NCBI RefSeq assembly: GCF_036013915.1
Contig: NZ_CP107899.1
Coordinates: 5,084,001 to 5,148,000, forward strand
DNA length: 64,000 bases
Source: Streptomyces sp. NBC_00464
GTDB lineage: Bacteria; Actinomycetota; Actinomycetes; Streptomycetales; Streptomycetaceae
Direction of reading: 5' to 3'
The notes beneath the pieces were generated by a model. The model had not been told where the DNA came from and searched no databases. It saw only the letters and a program-made list of their open reading frames with translations. A program made the position numbers and the translations under genes. Within the stretch, counting starts at the first letter, position 1. Every line of letters begins with the position of its first letter. This document shows, piece after piece, positions 33,970-41,180 of the stretch.

Positions 33970-35001
33970 TCAGGCGGTCTTCTTCGCGTCCTCGATGGCC
34001 TTCGCGAGGTCTTCGAGGATCGGCGCGCACTTGTCGTAGCTGTAGATCGGCTCGGTGGTGCGCGGGATGACCTGGCCGGCCTTGACGGCGGGCAGCTGCG
34101 CCCAGGTGGGCTTGGAGGTCAGCGCGTCGGGCTGCAGGGCCGAGGACCGGTTGTCCATCATGATGATGTCGGCCCCGTACTTGTCGACGTTCTCCCAGCT
34201 CAGCTCCTCGAAGAAGCCTGCCGCGTTCACCTTCGGCTCGACGAACTTCACGCCCAGCTCCTGGAAGTACAGGGTGTCGGCGGACGTCTTGGCGAGCGAG
34301 ACGTAGAAGAGGTCCTGGCTGGCCGAGCCGATCATGACCTTGAGGTTCGGCTTGGACTTCGCGGCGGCGCGCAGCCGGGCCGCCGCCTTCTCGAACCGGG
34401 CCTTCGCGTCGGTGACCGTCTTGGCCTTGACGTCGGCGCCGAGGGAGGCGGCGAGGTCCTCGTGGCGCTGGATCGCCTTGGGGATCGTGGTCTGGGCGGC
34501 CCACAGGGCGACACTCGGGGCGAGCTTCAGGATCTTGTCCTTGGACGCGTCCGGCACGTACCAGAGGGCGTCCTTCTCCCACATCGCGGTGACCAGCAGG
34601 TCCGGGCCGAGCGCCGCGTACTTCTCGACGTTGAACTCGCCCCAGACGTTGCCGAGGATCTCGACCTTGCTGATGTCCAGGTCGCCGGCCTGGACGTCGG
34701 CCTTGCCGTCCTTGGTCTTCGTCGGGCCGAAGACGGCCTTGACCTCGACGCCGTAGTCGTGGAGCGCGGCGGCGACACCGGTGAAGGCGACGATGTTCTT
34801 CGGGACGGACGTGGCCTCGGCGCTCTGCCCGCGGTCGTCCTTGAAGCTCCAGGGCCCGGCGTCGGCGCCCTTGGAGCCGGTGGAACCGGAGTCCTTCGAG
34901 TCGCTGTCACCGCAGGCCGCCAGCACGGCGCCCAGGCCAACGGCGCCGCCCATGGCCAGCAGGCCGCGGCGGGTGGGACGGGACACTCGGGCAGTGCGCA
35001 T
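33970..35001 (-). CDS. desE: Iron-siderophore ABC transporter substrate-binding lipoprotein (DesE type)
   Basis: 343 residues. Twin-Arg-like leader RPTRRGLLAMGG with lipobox AVLAAC (Cys30), so probably Tat-exported and lipidated; the rest is an FepB/FhuD-type class III binding fold with a long connecting helix. An iron box (35056-35070) lies 55 bp upstream of the start. From memory, desE in S. coelicolor sits beside desABCD (desferrioxamine synthesis), between them and the acdH gene. Here the hexosaminidase follows after 121 bp with no des biosynthetic genes. The named substrate, ferrioxamine, is inferred. Confidence 0.82.
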   Translation of the reverse strand: MRTARVSRPTRRGLLAMGGAVGLGAVLAACGDSDSKDSGSTGSKGADAGPWSFKDDRGQSAEATSVPKNIVAFTGVAAALHDYGVEVKAVFGPTKTKDGKADVQAGDLDISKVEILGNVWGEFNVEKYAALGPDLLVTAMWEKDALWYVPDASKDKILKLAPSVALWAAQTTIPKAIQRHEDLAASLGADVKAKTVTDAKARFEKAAARLRAAAKSKPNLKVMIGSASQDLFYVSLAKTSADTLYFQELGVKFVEPKVNAAGFFEELSWENVDKYGADIIMMDNRSSALQPDALTSKPTWAQLPAVKAGQVIPRTTEPIYSYDKCAPILEDLAKAIEDAKKTA

Positions 35002-35055
35002 GACGGAGTCCGCTTTCGTACGAGCCGGAGACCGGCCGGTGACAAGTTCGAGCGA

Positions 35056-35070
35056 AGGTTAGCCTAACCT
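35056..35070. promoter_or_regulatory. Iron box (DmdR/IdeR-type operator)
   Basis: AGGTTAGCCTAACCT, perfect 7+1+7 palindrome matching the core of the actinobacterial iron box TTAGGTTAGGCTCACCTAA. Lies in the 116-bp gap upstream of desE. Fe-loaded DmdR1 should repress. Confidence 0.85.
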
Positions 35071-35117
35071 CACGAACTGTCGAGCCTGCGGATGCCCCCG
35101 GCCCCGCTCGCCCTCGC

Positions 35118-35477
35118 TCACCAGACGACGACGCCGCCGTCCACGTCCCGGGCGAGCACGGCGGCCGCCGTGATGTTGGCCAGCCGCGCCGCCACGTAGT
35201 CGCCGGAGTAGCCACTGTGCGCGGCGAGCGCCGCGATGTGCCCGCGCAGCAGCTCGCACTCGGCGAGGAAGGCAGGGACGTCCTCCGGATCCACGCAGAG
35301 ATTGTCGGTGGCCAGCTGCGGGAGGAACCGGGCCCCGAGGTCGCGCACCGGCTGCGATCCCCACAACGTGGTCCGGCTGCTCTCGAATCCGGCGAGCGTC
35401 CGCCCGTGGTCGGGATCGTCCAGGAAGTGGTCCTCGCCGCTCCGACCCCGTACGTAGGTGTGCACAAGGAGGGTCAT
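35118..35477 (-). CDS. Conserved hypothetical protein, 119 residues
   Basis: Start ATG overlaps the stop of the GNAT gene by four bases (ATGA), so translation is coupled. Soluble, with no signal or membrane segment; contains LVHTYVRGRSGEDHF at the N-terminus and a helical middle (ECELLRGHIAALAAHSGYSG). No family recognised. Coupling to an acetyltransferase suggests a partner or substrate. Confidence 0.6.
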   Translation of the reverse strand: MTLLVHTYVRGRSGEDHFLDDPDHGRTLAGFESSRTTLWGSQPVRDLGARFLPQLATDNLCVDPEDVPAFLAECELLRGHIAALAAHSGYSGDYVAARLANITAAAVLARDVDGGVVVW

Positions 35478-36115
35478 CCGCCGAACATCTCCCGGCAGTC
35501 GTCGAGCCCCTCGACCGTGACCTCGACCGAGCGGTGTTCCTCCCACCGCGCGCGCTCCAGGCGCAGCTGCTGGAGCGTGACTCGTTCACCCCGCAGCGCG
35601 GCGACCGTCAGCCCGTCAGGGAGATAGCCGAGCCGCCGCGAGACGCCCAGCGAGCGCGGGTTGTCCGTCATCGCGGACGAGACCGCCGCGCCGGCGCCCA
35701 GGCCGTCGAAGGCGAGATGGAGCGCGGCGGCCCGCATCTCGGTGCCGATGCCCCGGCCCTGGTGCGCGCGCCCGAGCCACGAGCCGGTCCTGACCTCACG
35801 GGTCACCGCGAAGTCCTTCGCCATCAGGTCCTGCCGCCCGACCACCCGGCCCCCGTGCAGGACGGCGAGGCTCAACGACCATTCCGGTGCCGACCAGTTG
35901 GCGATGCTGCCCAGCACATGCTGGAACACTGCCCGGCCGCGCTCGGCGGGCGGGCAGTCGGTCCAGGGGACGGTGAACGGCATGGTGTCCGGGGCGTGCA
36001 CCCCGTCGGCGGCGACGGAGGCCAGCTCGTCCAGCAACTCCAGGTCCGGGACGCGCAGTTCCAGACGGGTGGTGCGGATGCGGAGCCCGTACAGGGGCCA
36101 GTGCTGCGGCTTCAT
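35474..36115 (-). CDS. GNAT-family N-acetyltransferase (RimJ/RimL type)
   Basis: 213 residues. Acetyl-CoA motif A appears as TGSWLGRAHQGRGIGTEMR, followed by a conserved pair NPRSLGVSRRLGY. Fold of protein or small-molecule acetyltransferases. First gene of a two-gene unit with the 119-residue protein. Substrate unknown. Confidence 0.85.
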   Translation of the reverse strand: MKPQHWPLYGLRIRTTRLELRVPDLELLDELASVAADGVHAPDTMPFTVPWTDCPPAERGRAVFQHVLGSIANWSAPEWSLSLAVLHGGRVVGRQDLMAKDFAVTREVRTGSWLGRAHQGRGIGTEMRAAALHLAFDGLGAGAAVSSAMTDNPRSLGVSRRLGYLPDGLTVAALRGERVTLQQLRLERARWEEHRSVEVTVEGLDDCREMFGG

Positions 36116-36226
36116 GGACGGACTCTGCCGGGGCCGGGCGGCAGCTGTCGAACGAATTGCGGCGGCCGGTACGAGGCGCGGTCGATCGCCTGCGCCTCCT
36201 GGAGTACGTGCGATGCCTGGTCCGCG

Positions 36227-37615
36227 TCACCCGGAGGTGTCCACGGAACCGGTGCCGACGCTCACCCGGTGACGGGCGGTCGTCCTGTGGGACAACGTCA
36301 GGGCGAGAGCGAAGGCCGTGGCGACCGCGGCCACGAGAACGCAGGTGATGAATCCGTCGCGTAGATCACCTGCGGAGCCCAGCAGTGGGCCGAAGGCGGC
36401 GACGCCGATGGCGGCGCCCACCTGCCGAGATGCGTTGAACGCAGCGGAAGCCGCACCATGCAGAGCCGTGGGAACGGCGGCGAGGGATTGGGACGTCATG
36501 GTCGGAACGAGGACCCCCGCACTGAATCCTGCCGGTAGCAGCGCGATGGCCAGCGGCCATAGTGAGGACAGTGTGCTCGTGAGCGCGACCGCTACCAGGG
36601 CGGCGGCCAGCACGAGTTGTCCGCCGACCAGGACCGCGCGGCGCCCGGCGCGTCCGGTGAGGGCTGCCGCGCAGATGCTCCCCAGGGAGATCAGGCCGGT
36701 CAGGGGCAGGAACAGCAGACCGCTCGCGATGGCACTGAGGTCGCGACCCTGCTGAAGCATCAGACTCAACGCGAACAGGAGCCCGTAGAAAGTGAAGTTG
36801 AACAAGGCGCCCTGCAGTGCGGAGGTGGTAAAGGGCCGGTCGGAGTACACAGCGGTCGGAAGGAGAGGGGCCTTCGCGGTGCGTTCCGCTCGTACGAACG
36901 CGAGGAGGCCCACGCCCGCGAGGGTGAACGCTGTGAGTACACCGGGTGTTCCCCACCCCTTGGCCGGGGCCTCGATCAGACCGAAGACGAGACCGCCGAT
37001 CAGCACGGTCGCGGCGACCATGCCCGCGTAGTCCACGCTTCGGCCCCGACGCGGCACGGACGGCATCGAGCGGATGCTCCACACGATCGCCGGGATGCCG
37101 ATCACGACGTTGACCCCGAACACCGCGCGCCAGTCCGCCACGGAAACCAGCACCCCGCCGAGGAGCGGCCCTGCGGCCATGCCCATCCCGCCGGCGGCGG
37201 CCCACCAGCCGACGAGCTTGTGGCGGGCGTGCTCGTCGGTGGCGGCGGAGGTGGCCAGCACGAGCGCGCTCGGAAGCAGCAGTGCGGCACCGACACCCTG
37301 GGTGAGCCGGGCGAGGTTCAGGATCAGCATGGTTCCCGCCGCTGCGCAGACCGCGGAGGAAGCCGTGAAGGCGATCAGCCCCGTGATGAACGTGCGTTTG
37401 GCGCCCAGGACGTCAGTGACGGCACCCGATCCGAGCAGCACGGCGGCGAAGCCGAGCGTGTAGGCGTTGACGGCCCACTCCAGCCCCGAACGTGAGGCGT
37501 GCAGGTGAGAACTTAACTGCGCCAGAGTCAAGTTCACGATGGTGCCATCGACGTACACCATGAATGAAGCGATCAGTGCGAGAGCGACAACGGCCCTCTT
37601 TAGTTCTATGGGCAT
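36227..37615 (-). CDS. MFS drug-efflux-type transporter (DHA2, 14 TM), with TTA codon
   Basis: 462 residues, about 14 membrane helices; motif D1-like DGTIVNLTLAQL in TM1 and motif-C-like GGMGMAAGPLLGGVL. Resembles EmrB/QacA exporters of small toxic molecules. Codon 34 is TTA (37516-37514), rare in Streptomyces and read only by the bldA tRNA, so protein should appear late or during differentiation. Base use (ATG/AAC/TCT mix) is less extreme than in neighbours, suggesting later acquisition. Divergent from an ArsR-type regulator 55 bp away. An inverted repeat TAGTTC-n10-GAACTA spans the start codon. Confidence 0.88.
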   Translation of the reverse strand: MPIELKRAVVALALIASFMVYVDGTIVNLTLAQLSSHLHASRSGLEWAVNAYTLGFAAVLLGSGAVTDVLGAKRTFITGLIAFTASSAVCAAAGTMLILNLARLTQGVGAALLLPSALVLATSAATDEHARHKLVGWWAAAGGMGMAAGPLLGGVLVSVADWRAVFGVNVVIGIPAIVWSIRSMPSVPRRGRSVDYAGMVAATVLIGGLVFGLIEAPAKGWGTPGVLTAFTLAGVGLLAFVRAERTAKAPLLPTAVYSDRPFTTSALQGALFNFTFYGLLFALSLMLQQGRDLSAIASGLLFLPLTGLISLGSICAAALTGRAGRRAVLVGGQLVLAAALVAVALTSTLSSLWPLAIALLPAGFSAGVLVPTMTSQSLAAVPTALHGAASAAFNASRQVGAAIGVAAFGPLLGSAGDLRDGFITCVLVAAVATAFALALTLSHRTTARHRVSVGTGSVDTSG

Positions 37616-37622
37616 GGAACTA
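37601..37622. promoter_or_regulatory. Inverted repeat over the MFS start, candidate ArsR operator
   Basis: TAGTTC and GAACTA, 6-bp arms, 10-bp spacer. The ArsR-type gene next door is the obvious binder, but spacing is loose. Confidence 0.3.
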
Positions 37623-37670
37623 ATCTAGTCATAGTTCGACGCTGATGGAACAACGGTATAGCCTCTGAGG

Positions 37671-37997
37671 ATGCCCACCACGAGCCGGAGCCGGCCACGC
37701 GACGACGTGAGCAAGCCGGCGGAACTTGACGTCATGGCGGTACTGAGGGCTCTGGCCGACCCCGTGCGGCTCGATCTCGTGCGCCAGTTGAGGGAGTCCG
37801 CAGAACCGATCGCCTGCGGTGCGTTCGACGTTGCGGTCGCCAAGAACACCCTGTCCCACCACTTCAAGACGCTCAGGGAAGCCGGAGTGATCATCACTCA
37901 CCGCGAGGGCACCGCCGCCCTCAACGTGTTGCAGGAAGACGAGCTCGACGCGGCCTTCCCGGGCCTGCTCGACGCAATCCTGCCCAGGCGGCGTTGA
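37671..37997 (+). CDS. ArsR-family helix-turn-helix regulator
   Basis: 108 residues. Winged helix with ALADPVRLDLVRQLRES and recognition region AKNTLSHHFKTLREAGVI; no metal-binding CxC motif is visible, so it probably senses an organic ligand. TATAGC at 37657 about 14 bases upstream suggests a nearly leaderless mRNA. Divergent from, and likely repressor of, the MFS exporter. Confidence 0.88.
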   Translation: MPTTSRSRPRDDVSKPAELDVMAVLRALADPVRLDLVRQLRESAEPIACGAFDVAVAKNTLSHHFKTLREAGVIITHREGTAALNVLQEDELDAAFPGLLDAILPRRR

Positions 37998-38057
37998 GTA
38001 CCGAAGAGTCACGCTCGGCCATCACTCAGTACGTCGCTCATAGCGCGAACGCGCGAG

Positions 38058-38327
38058 GTGACGGGCGCCGAGGAGCAGCTCGCAGGTGGCCGCATTCCGC
38101 CGGCCCGGGCGAGGGACGCCAGGATCGTCCACCAGCTGCGCAGCGCCGGCTACCGCATCGGCCCACTACGGACCCTGATGCCGGACCTGCGGCAGGGGCA
38201 CCGGTCCCAGGACGTCCGAGCCGTGCTGGCGGCCCGGGACGCGAGCATCGCGGCCCGCTCGCGTGCCCTCTTCGATGCGACAGTCGCGCTCGGTGCCGTC
38301 CTCGCCACCGAGGCTCAGGGCGGATAG
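38058..38327 (+). pseudogene. MerR-family regulator remnant (C-terminal part)
   Basis: 89 residues recalling the C-terminal helices of TioE-like MerR regulators (RIPPARARDARIVHQLRSAGYRIGPL, LAARDASIAARSRAL). No helix-turn-helix domain is encoded in the 60 bases between it and the arsR gene in any frame. It may be translated from GTG 38058 but should not bind DNA alone. Confidence 0.45.
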
Positions 38328-38392
38328 ATCATCAGGCGCTGCTGAGCGCCGCGTCATGAGCCGAGCTCGCCCGGTACGCCGACAGGGCCCGG

Positions 38393-38428
38393 ACCGCGCG
38401 TCGGCGGTCCGGGCCCTGCTCCGTGCGG
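38393..38428. terminator. Terminator between MerR remnant and the small protein gene
   Basis: CAGGGCCCGGACCGC with a perfect 15-bp complement and a 6-base loop, downstream of both convergent frames. Confidence 0.85.
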
Positions 38429-38451
38429 TGCCGCCCTGCGGCGGCGGCGCG

Positions 38452-38667
38452 TCAGCTCTGTGCGGGGTCGTCGTCCGTCTGGTCGGCGCCCTCGGCCGCG
38501 CCCGTCTTCTCGCGCATCTTGCGCACCAGCTCCGCCTTCTGGTCGGCCGCACCCTGGCGGTCGAGGTTGCGGTGCGGGCCGTTGTTCTGCCGTTCGGCGC
38601 GGGACAGCCTCTTGCGCTGGCCGCCGCCCATGCCCACGGGGTTGTTGATGTTCTTGCTCACGGTCAC
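38452..38667 (-). CDS. Small conserved protein, DUF6243-like
   Basis: 71 residues from GTG 38667 with GGGAGAG upstream. Highly basic and polar: starts with SKNINNPVGMGGGQRKRLS, then RQNNGPHRNLDRQGAADQKAELVRK split by short turns, and ends acidic. Looks disordered with one helix. I recall it as an abundant streptomycete family (DUF6243) without a known role. Confidence 0.75.
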   Translation of the reverse strand: MTVSKNINNPVGMGGGQRKRLSRAERQNNGPHRNLDRQGAADQKAELVRKMREKTGAAEGADQTDDDPAQS

Positions 38668-38974
38668 GGGCTCTCCCGGTAATGATGTGGAGTGATCTAC
38701 GGATTCGTCGGTGGGGGACGGGCGGCGACGTCGAAGGACGTCAGCGGGGGCCCATCACGCTCTCACTCGTAAATCGGCGTCTGGAAGAACATGACAAAGA
38801 CGTTACCCGGTTCCGTCGGCCCCGCACACCAACCATGTTGCCGCCCCGGTGCCGGCCGGGCCTCGGCGAGTGCCCGTCGGTGGTCACCGCCCGCCCGGGG
38901 GACAGGCCCGGACGGACGATACGGGGCTGCCGCAGACGTTGTCAGTGGTCGCGAGCACACGGACGGTGGAAGCG
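38668..38974. other. Intergenic region
   Basis: About 300 bases before the acyl-CoA dehydrogenase terminator. Frames here lack ribosome sites and family features. It should contain the promoter of the small protein gene; nothing more is seen. Confidence 0.4.
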
Positions 38975-39011
38975 GGGTGGGGCGGGCCCGGTGACCGGAC
39001 CCGCCCCACCC
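38975..39011 (-). terminator. Terminator of the acdH operon
   Basis: GGGTGGGGCGGG / CCCGCCCCACCC, 12-bp stem, with inner CCGG/CCGG pairing in the loop, just after the acdH stop codon. Confidence 0.7.
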
Positions 39012-39028
39012 GCACACCGTCCCCGGTG

Positions 39029-40195
39029 TCAGGCCTGCATCCCCAGCTCCCGGGCGATCAGCATCCGCTGCACCTCGCTCGTGCCCTCGCCGATCTCCAG
39101 GATCTTGGAGTCGCGCCACATCCGGGCCACCGGGTACTCGTTCATGAAGCCGTAGCCGCCGTGGATCTGGGTCGCCTCACGGGCGTTGTCCACCGCCACG
39201 GTCGAGGAGTACAGCTTCGCGATCGCCGCCTCCTTCTTGAACGGCTCGCCCGCCAGCAGCCGCGACGCCGCGTCCCGCCAGCCGATCCGGGCCATGTGGG
39301 CCCGCATCTCCATGTCCGCGATCTTGAACTGGATCGCCTGGTTGGCGCCGATCGGCTTCCCGAACGCGTGCCGCTCGGCGGCGTACTTCACCGACTCGTC
39401 CACACAGCCCTGCGCGAGTCCCGTCGAGAGCGCCGAGATGGCGATCCGGCCCTCGTCCAGGATCCGCAGGAACTGCGCGTAACCCCGGCCCTCCTCGCCC
39501 AGCAGGTTCTCCAGCGGGACGCGGACGTCGGAGAAGGAGAGCTCGCGGGTGTCCGAGGCGTTCCAGCCGACCTTGGAGTACGGGGCCGCGACCGTGAAGC
39601 CGGGGGTGCCGGACGGGACGATGATCGAGGAGATGCGCGGGGCGCCGTTCTCCTTGCGGCCGGTGACCGCCGTGACCGTGACCAGTTCGGTGATGTCCGT
39701 GCCCGAGTTGGTGATGAAGCACTTGGAGCCGTTGATCACCCACTCGCCCGTCGCCTCGTCGCGCACCGCCGTCGTCCGGGTGCCGCCCGCGTCCGAACCG
39801 CCGTCCGGCTCCGTCAGCCCGAACGCGCCCAGCGCCTCGCCCGCACAGAGCTTCGGCAGCCACTGCCGCTTCTGCTCCTCCGTGCCGAAGCGGAACACCG
39901 GCATCGCGCCGAGCGAGACCCCGGCCTCCAGGGTGATCGCCACCGACGAGTCGACCCGGGCCAGCTCCTCCAGGGCGATGCCGAGGGCGAGGTAGTCGCC
40001 GCCCATCCCGCCGTACTCCTCGGGGAACGGCAGCCCGAACAGGCCCATCCGTCCCATCTCGCGCACGATCTCGTACGGGAACTCATGGCGCTCGTAGAAG
40101 TCGCCGATCTTCGGTGCGACCACGTCGTGGGCGAACTCCTCGACGGTGCGGCGCAGTTCCTCGTGCTCGGCGGTCAGCCGGTGGTCCAGGGACAT
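39029..40195 (-). CDS. acdH: Acyl-CoA dehydrogenase (isovaleryl/branched-chain type)
   Basis: 388 residues. Flavoprotein with AFGLTEPDGGSDAGG, a substrate and FAD loop YAAERHAFGKPIG, and the end IHGGYGFMNEYPVARMWRDSKILEIGEGTSE. ATG 40195 begins at the conserved LTAEHEELR helix. Last gene of a coupled operon with HMG-CoA lyase and biotin-dependent carboxylase subunits, the layout of leucine/isovalerate breakdown, so isovaleryl-CoA is the likeliest substrate. AcdH in S. coelicolor is the known homologue by position. Confidence 0.93.
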   Translation of the reverse strand: MSLDHRLTAEHEELRRTVEEFAHDVVAPKIGDFYERHEFPYEIVREMGRMGLFGLPFPEEYGGMGGDYLALGIALEELARVDSSVAITLEAGVSLGAMPVFRFGTEEQKRQWLPKLCAGEALGAFGLTEPDGGSDAGGTRTTAVRDEATGEWVINGSKCFITNSGTDITELVTVTAVTGRKENGAPRISSIIVPSGTPGFTVAAPYSKVGWNASDTRELSFSDVRVPLENLLGEEGRGYAQFLRILDEGRIAISALSTGLAQGCVDESVKYAAERHAFGKPIGANQAIQFKIADMEMRAHMARIGWRDAASRLLAGEPFKKEAAIAKLYSSTVAVDNAREATQIHGGYGFMNEYPVARMWRDSKILEIGEGTSEVQRMLIARELGMQA

Positions 40196-40202
40196 CGGGG
40201 GA

Positions 40203-41180
40203 TCACTGCTCCTTGTGGGACTGTGTTTGTTGCACCGAGAGCGCGCGGACGGTACGGGACGGGCTGGGCCGGCCCAGCTGTTCGGCGAGCCACACGCTCG
40301 TGGCGGTGAGCTCGTCGAGGTCGACCCCGGTCTCGATGCCGAGGCCGTCGAGCATCCACACGAGATCCTCGGTGGCGAGATTTCCGGTCGCGCTCTTCGC
40401 GTACGGGCAGCCGCCGAGGCCGCCCGCCGAGGCGTCCACGGTGGAGACACCGTGCTGGAGCGCGGCGAGGGTGTTGGACAGGGCCTGTCCGTACGTGTCG
40501 TGGAAGTGCACCCCGATCGTGTCGGTGTGCACCCCCGACTCGTTCAGCGACGACAACAGGGTCTGTACGTGGCCGGGCGTCGCCACCCCGATCGTGTCGC
40601 CGAGCGACAGCTCGTCGCAGCCGAGGTCCATCAGCGCCTTGGCGACCCGGACGACCTGGTGGACGGGGACGGGGCCCTCCCACGGGTCGCCGAAGCACAT
40701 CGACAGATAGCCGCGCACATGCACCTTGTCCGCCTTGGCGCGGGCCACGACGGGCTCGAACATGGCGAGCGACTCGTCGATCGTGCGGTTGAGATTGCGG
40801 GCCGCGAACGTCTCCGTCGCCGAGCCGAAGACGGCGATCCGGCGGGCCCCGAGCGACAGCGCCCGGTCCAGGCCCCGCTCGTTCGGCACGAGGACCGGGA
40901 GCGCGACGTCGCCCACGTCCGCGATGTCGCCGAGCATCGGGAACAGCTGCTCCGCGTCGGCCAGTTGGGGCACCCACTTGGGGTGGACGAAGCTCGTCGC
41001 CTCGATGGTGGTCAGGCCGGCGACCGCGAGCCGGCGGATGAACTCCGCCTTCACCTCGGTCGGCACGACCGCCTTCTCGTTCTGCAGCCCGTCGCGGGCG
41101 CCGACCTCGTGGATACGGACCCGGGCCGGCAGGTCCGGGGCTGCCACGGTCATGGGCAGGGTGCGGTCGGTGGTCGTCAT
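40203..41180 (-). CDS. hmgL: Hydroxymethylglutaryl-CoA lyase
   Basis: 325 residues. Splits HMG-CoA to acetoacetate and acetyl-CoA, the last step of leucine breakdown. Seen: EVGARDGLQNEK (catalytic Arg and metal Asp), VHFHDTYGQALSN metal-binding His pair, and the flexible-loop Cys in GGLGGCPYAKSATGN. Start overlaps the accC stop (ATGA); the acdH start follows 7 bp after its stop. Tight coupling indicates one mRNA. Confidence 0.94.
   Translation of the reverse strand: MTTTDRTLPMTVAAPDLPARVRIHEVGARDGLQNEKAVVPTEVKAEFIRRLAVAGLTTIEATSFVHPKWVPQLADAEQLFPMLGDIADVGDVALPVLVPNERGLDRALSLGARRIAVFGSATETFAARNLNRTIDESLAMFEPVVARAKADKVHVRGYLSMCFGDPWEGPVPVHQVVRVAKALMDLGCDELSLGDTIGVATPGHVQTLLSSLNESGVHTDTIGVHFHDTYGQALSNTLAALQHGVSTVDASAGGLGGCPYAKSATGNLATEDLVWMLDGLGIETGVDLDELTATSVWLAEQLGRPSPSRTVRALSVQQTQSHKEQ

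Noticed and set aside
33970..35001. Desferrioxamine biosynthetic cluster
   Set aside because: Only the uptake lipoprotein is present; no desA-D-like gene occurs in the window.
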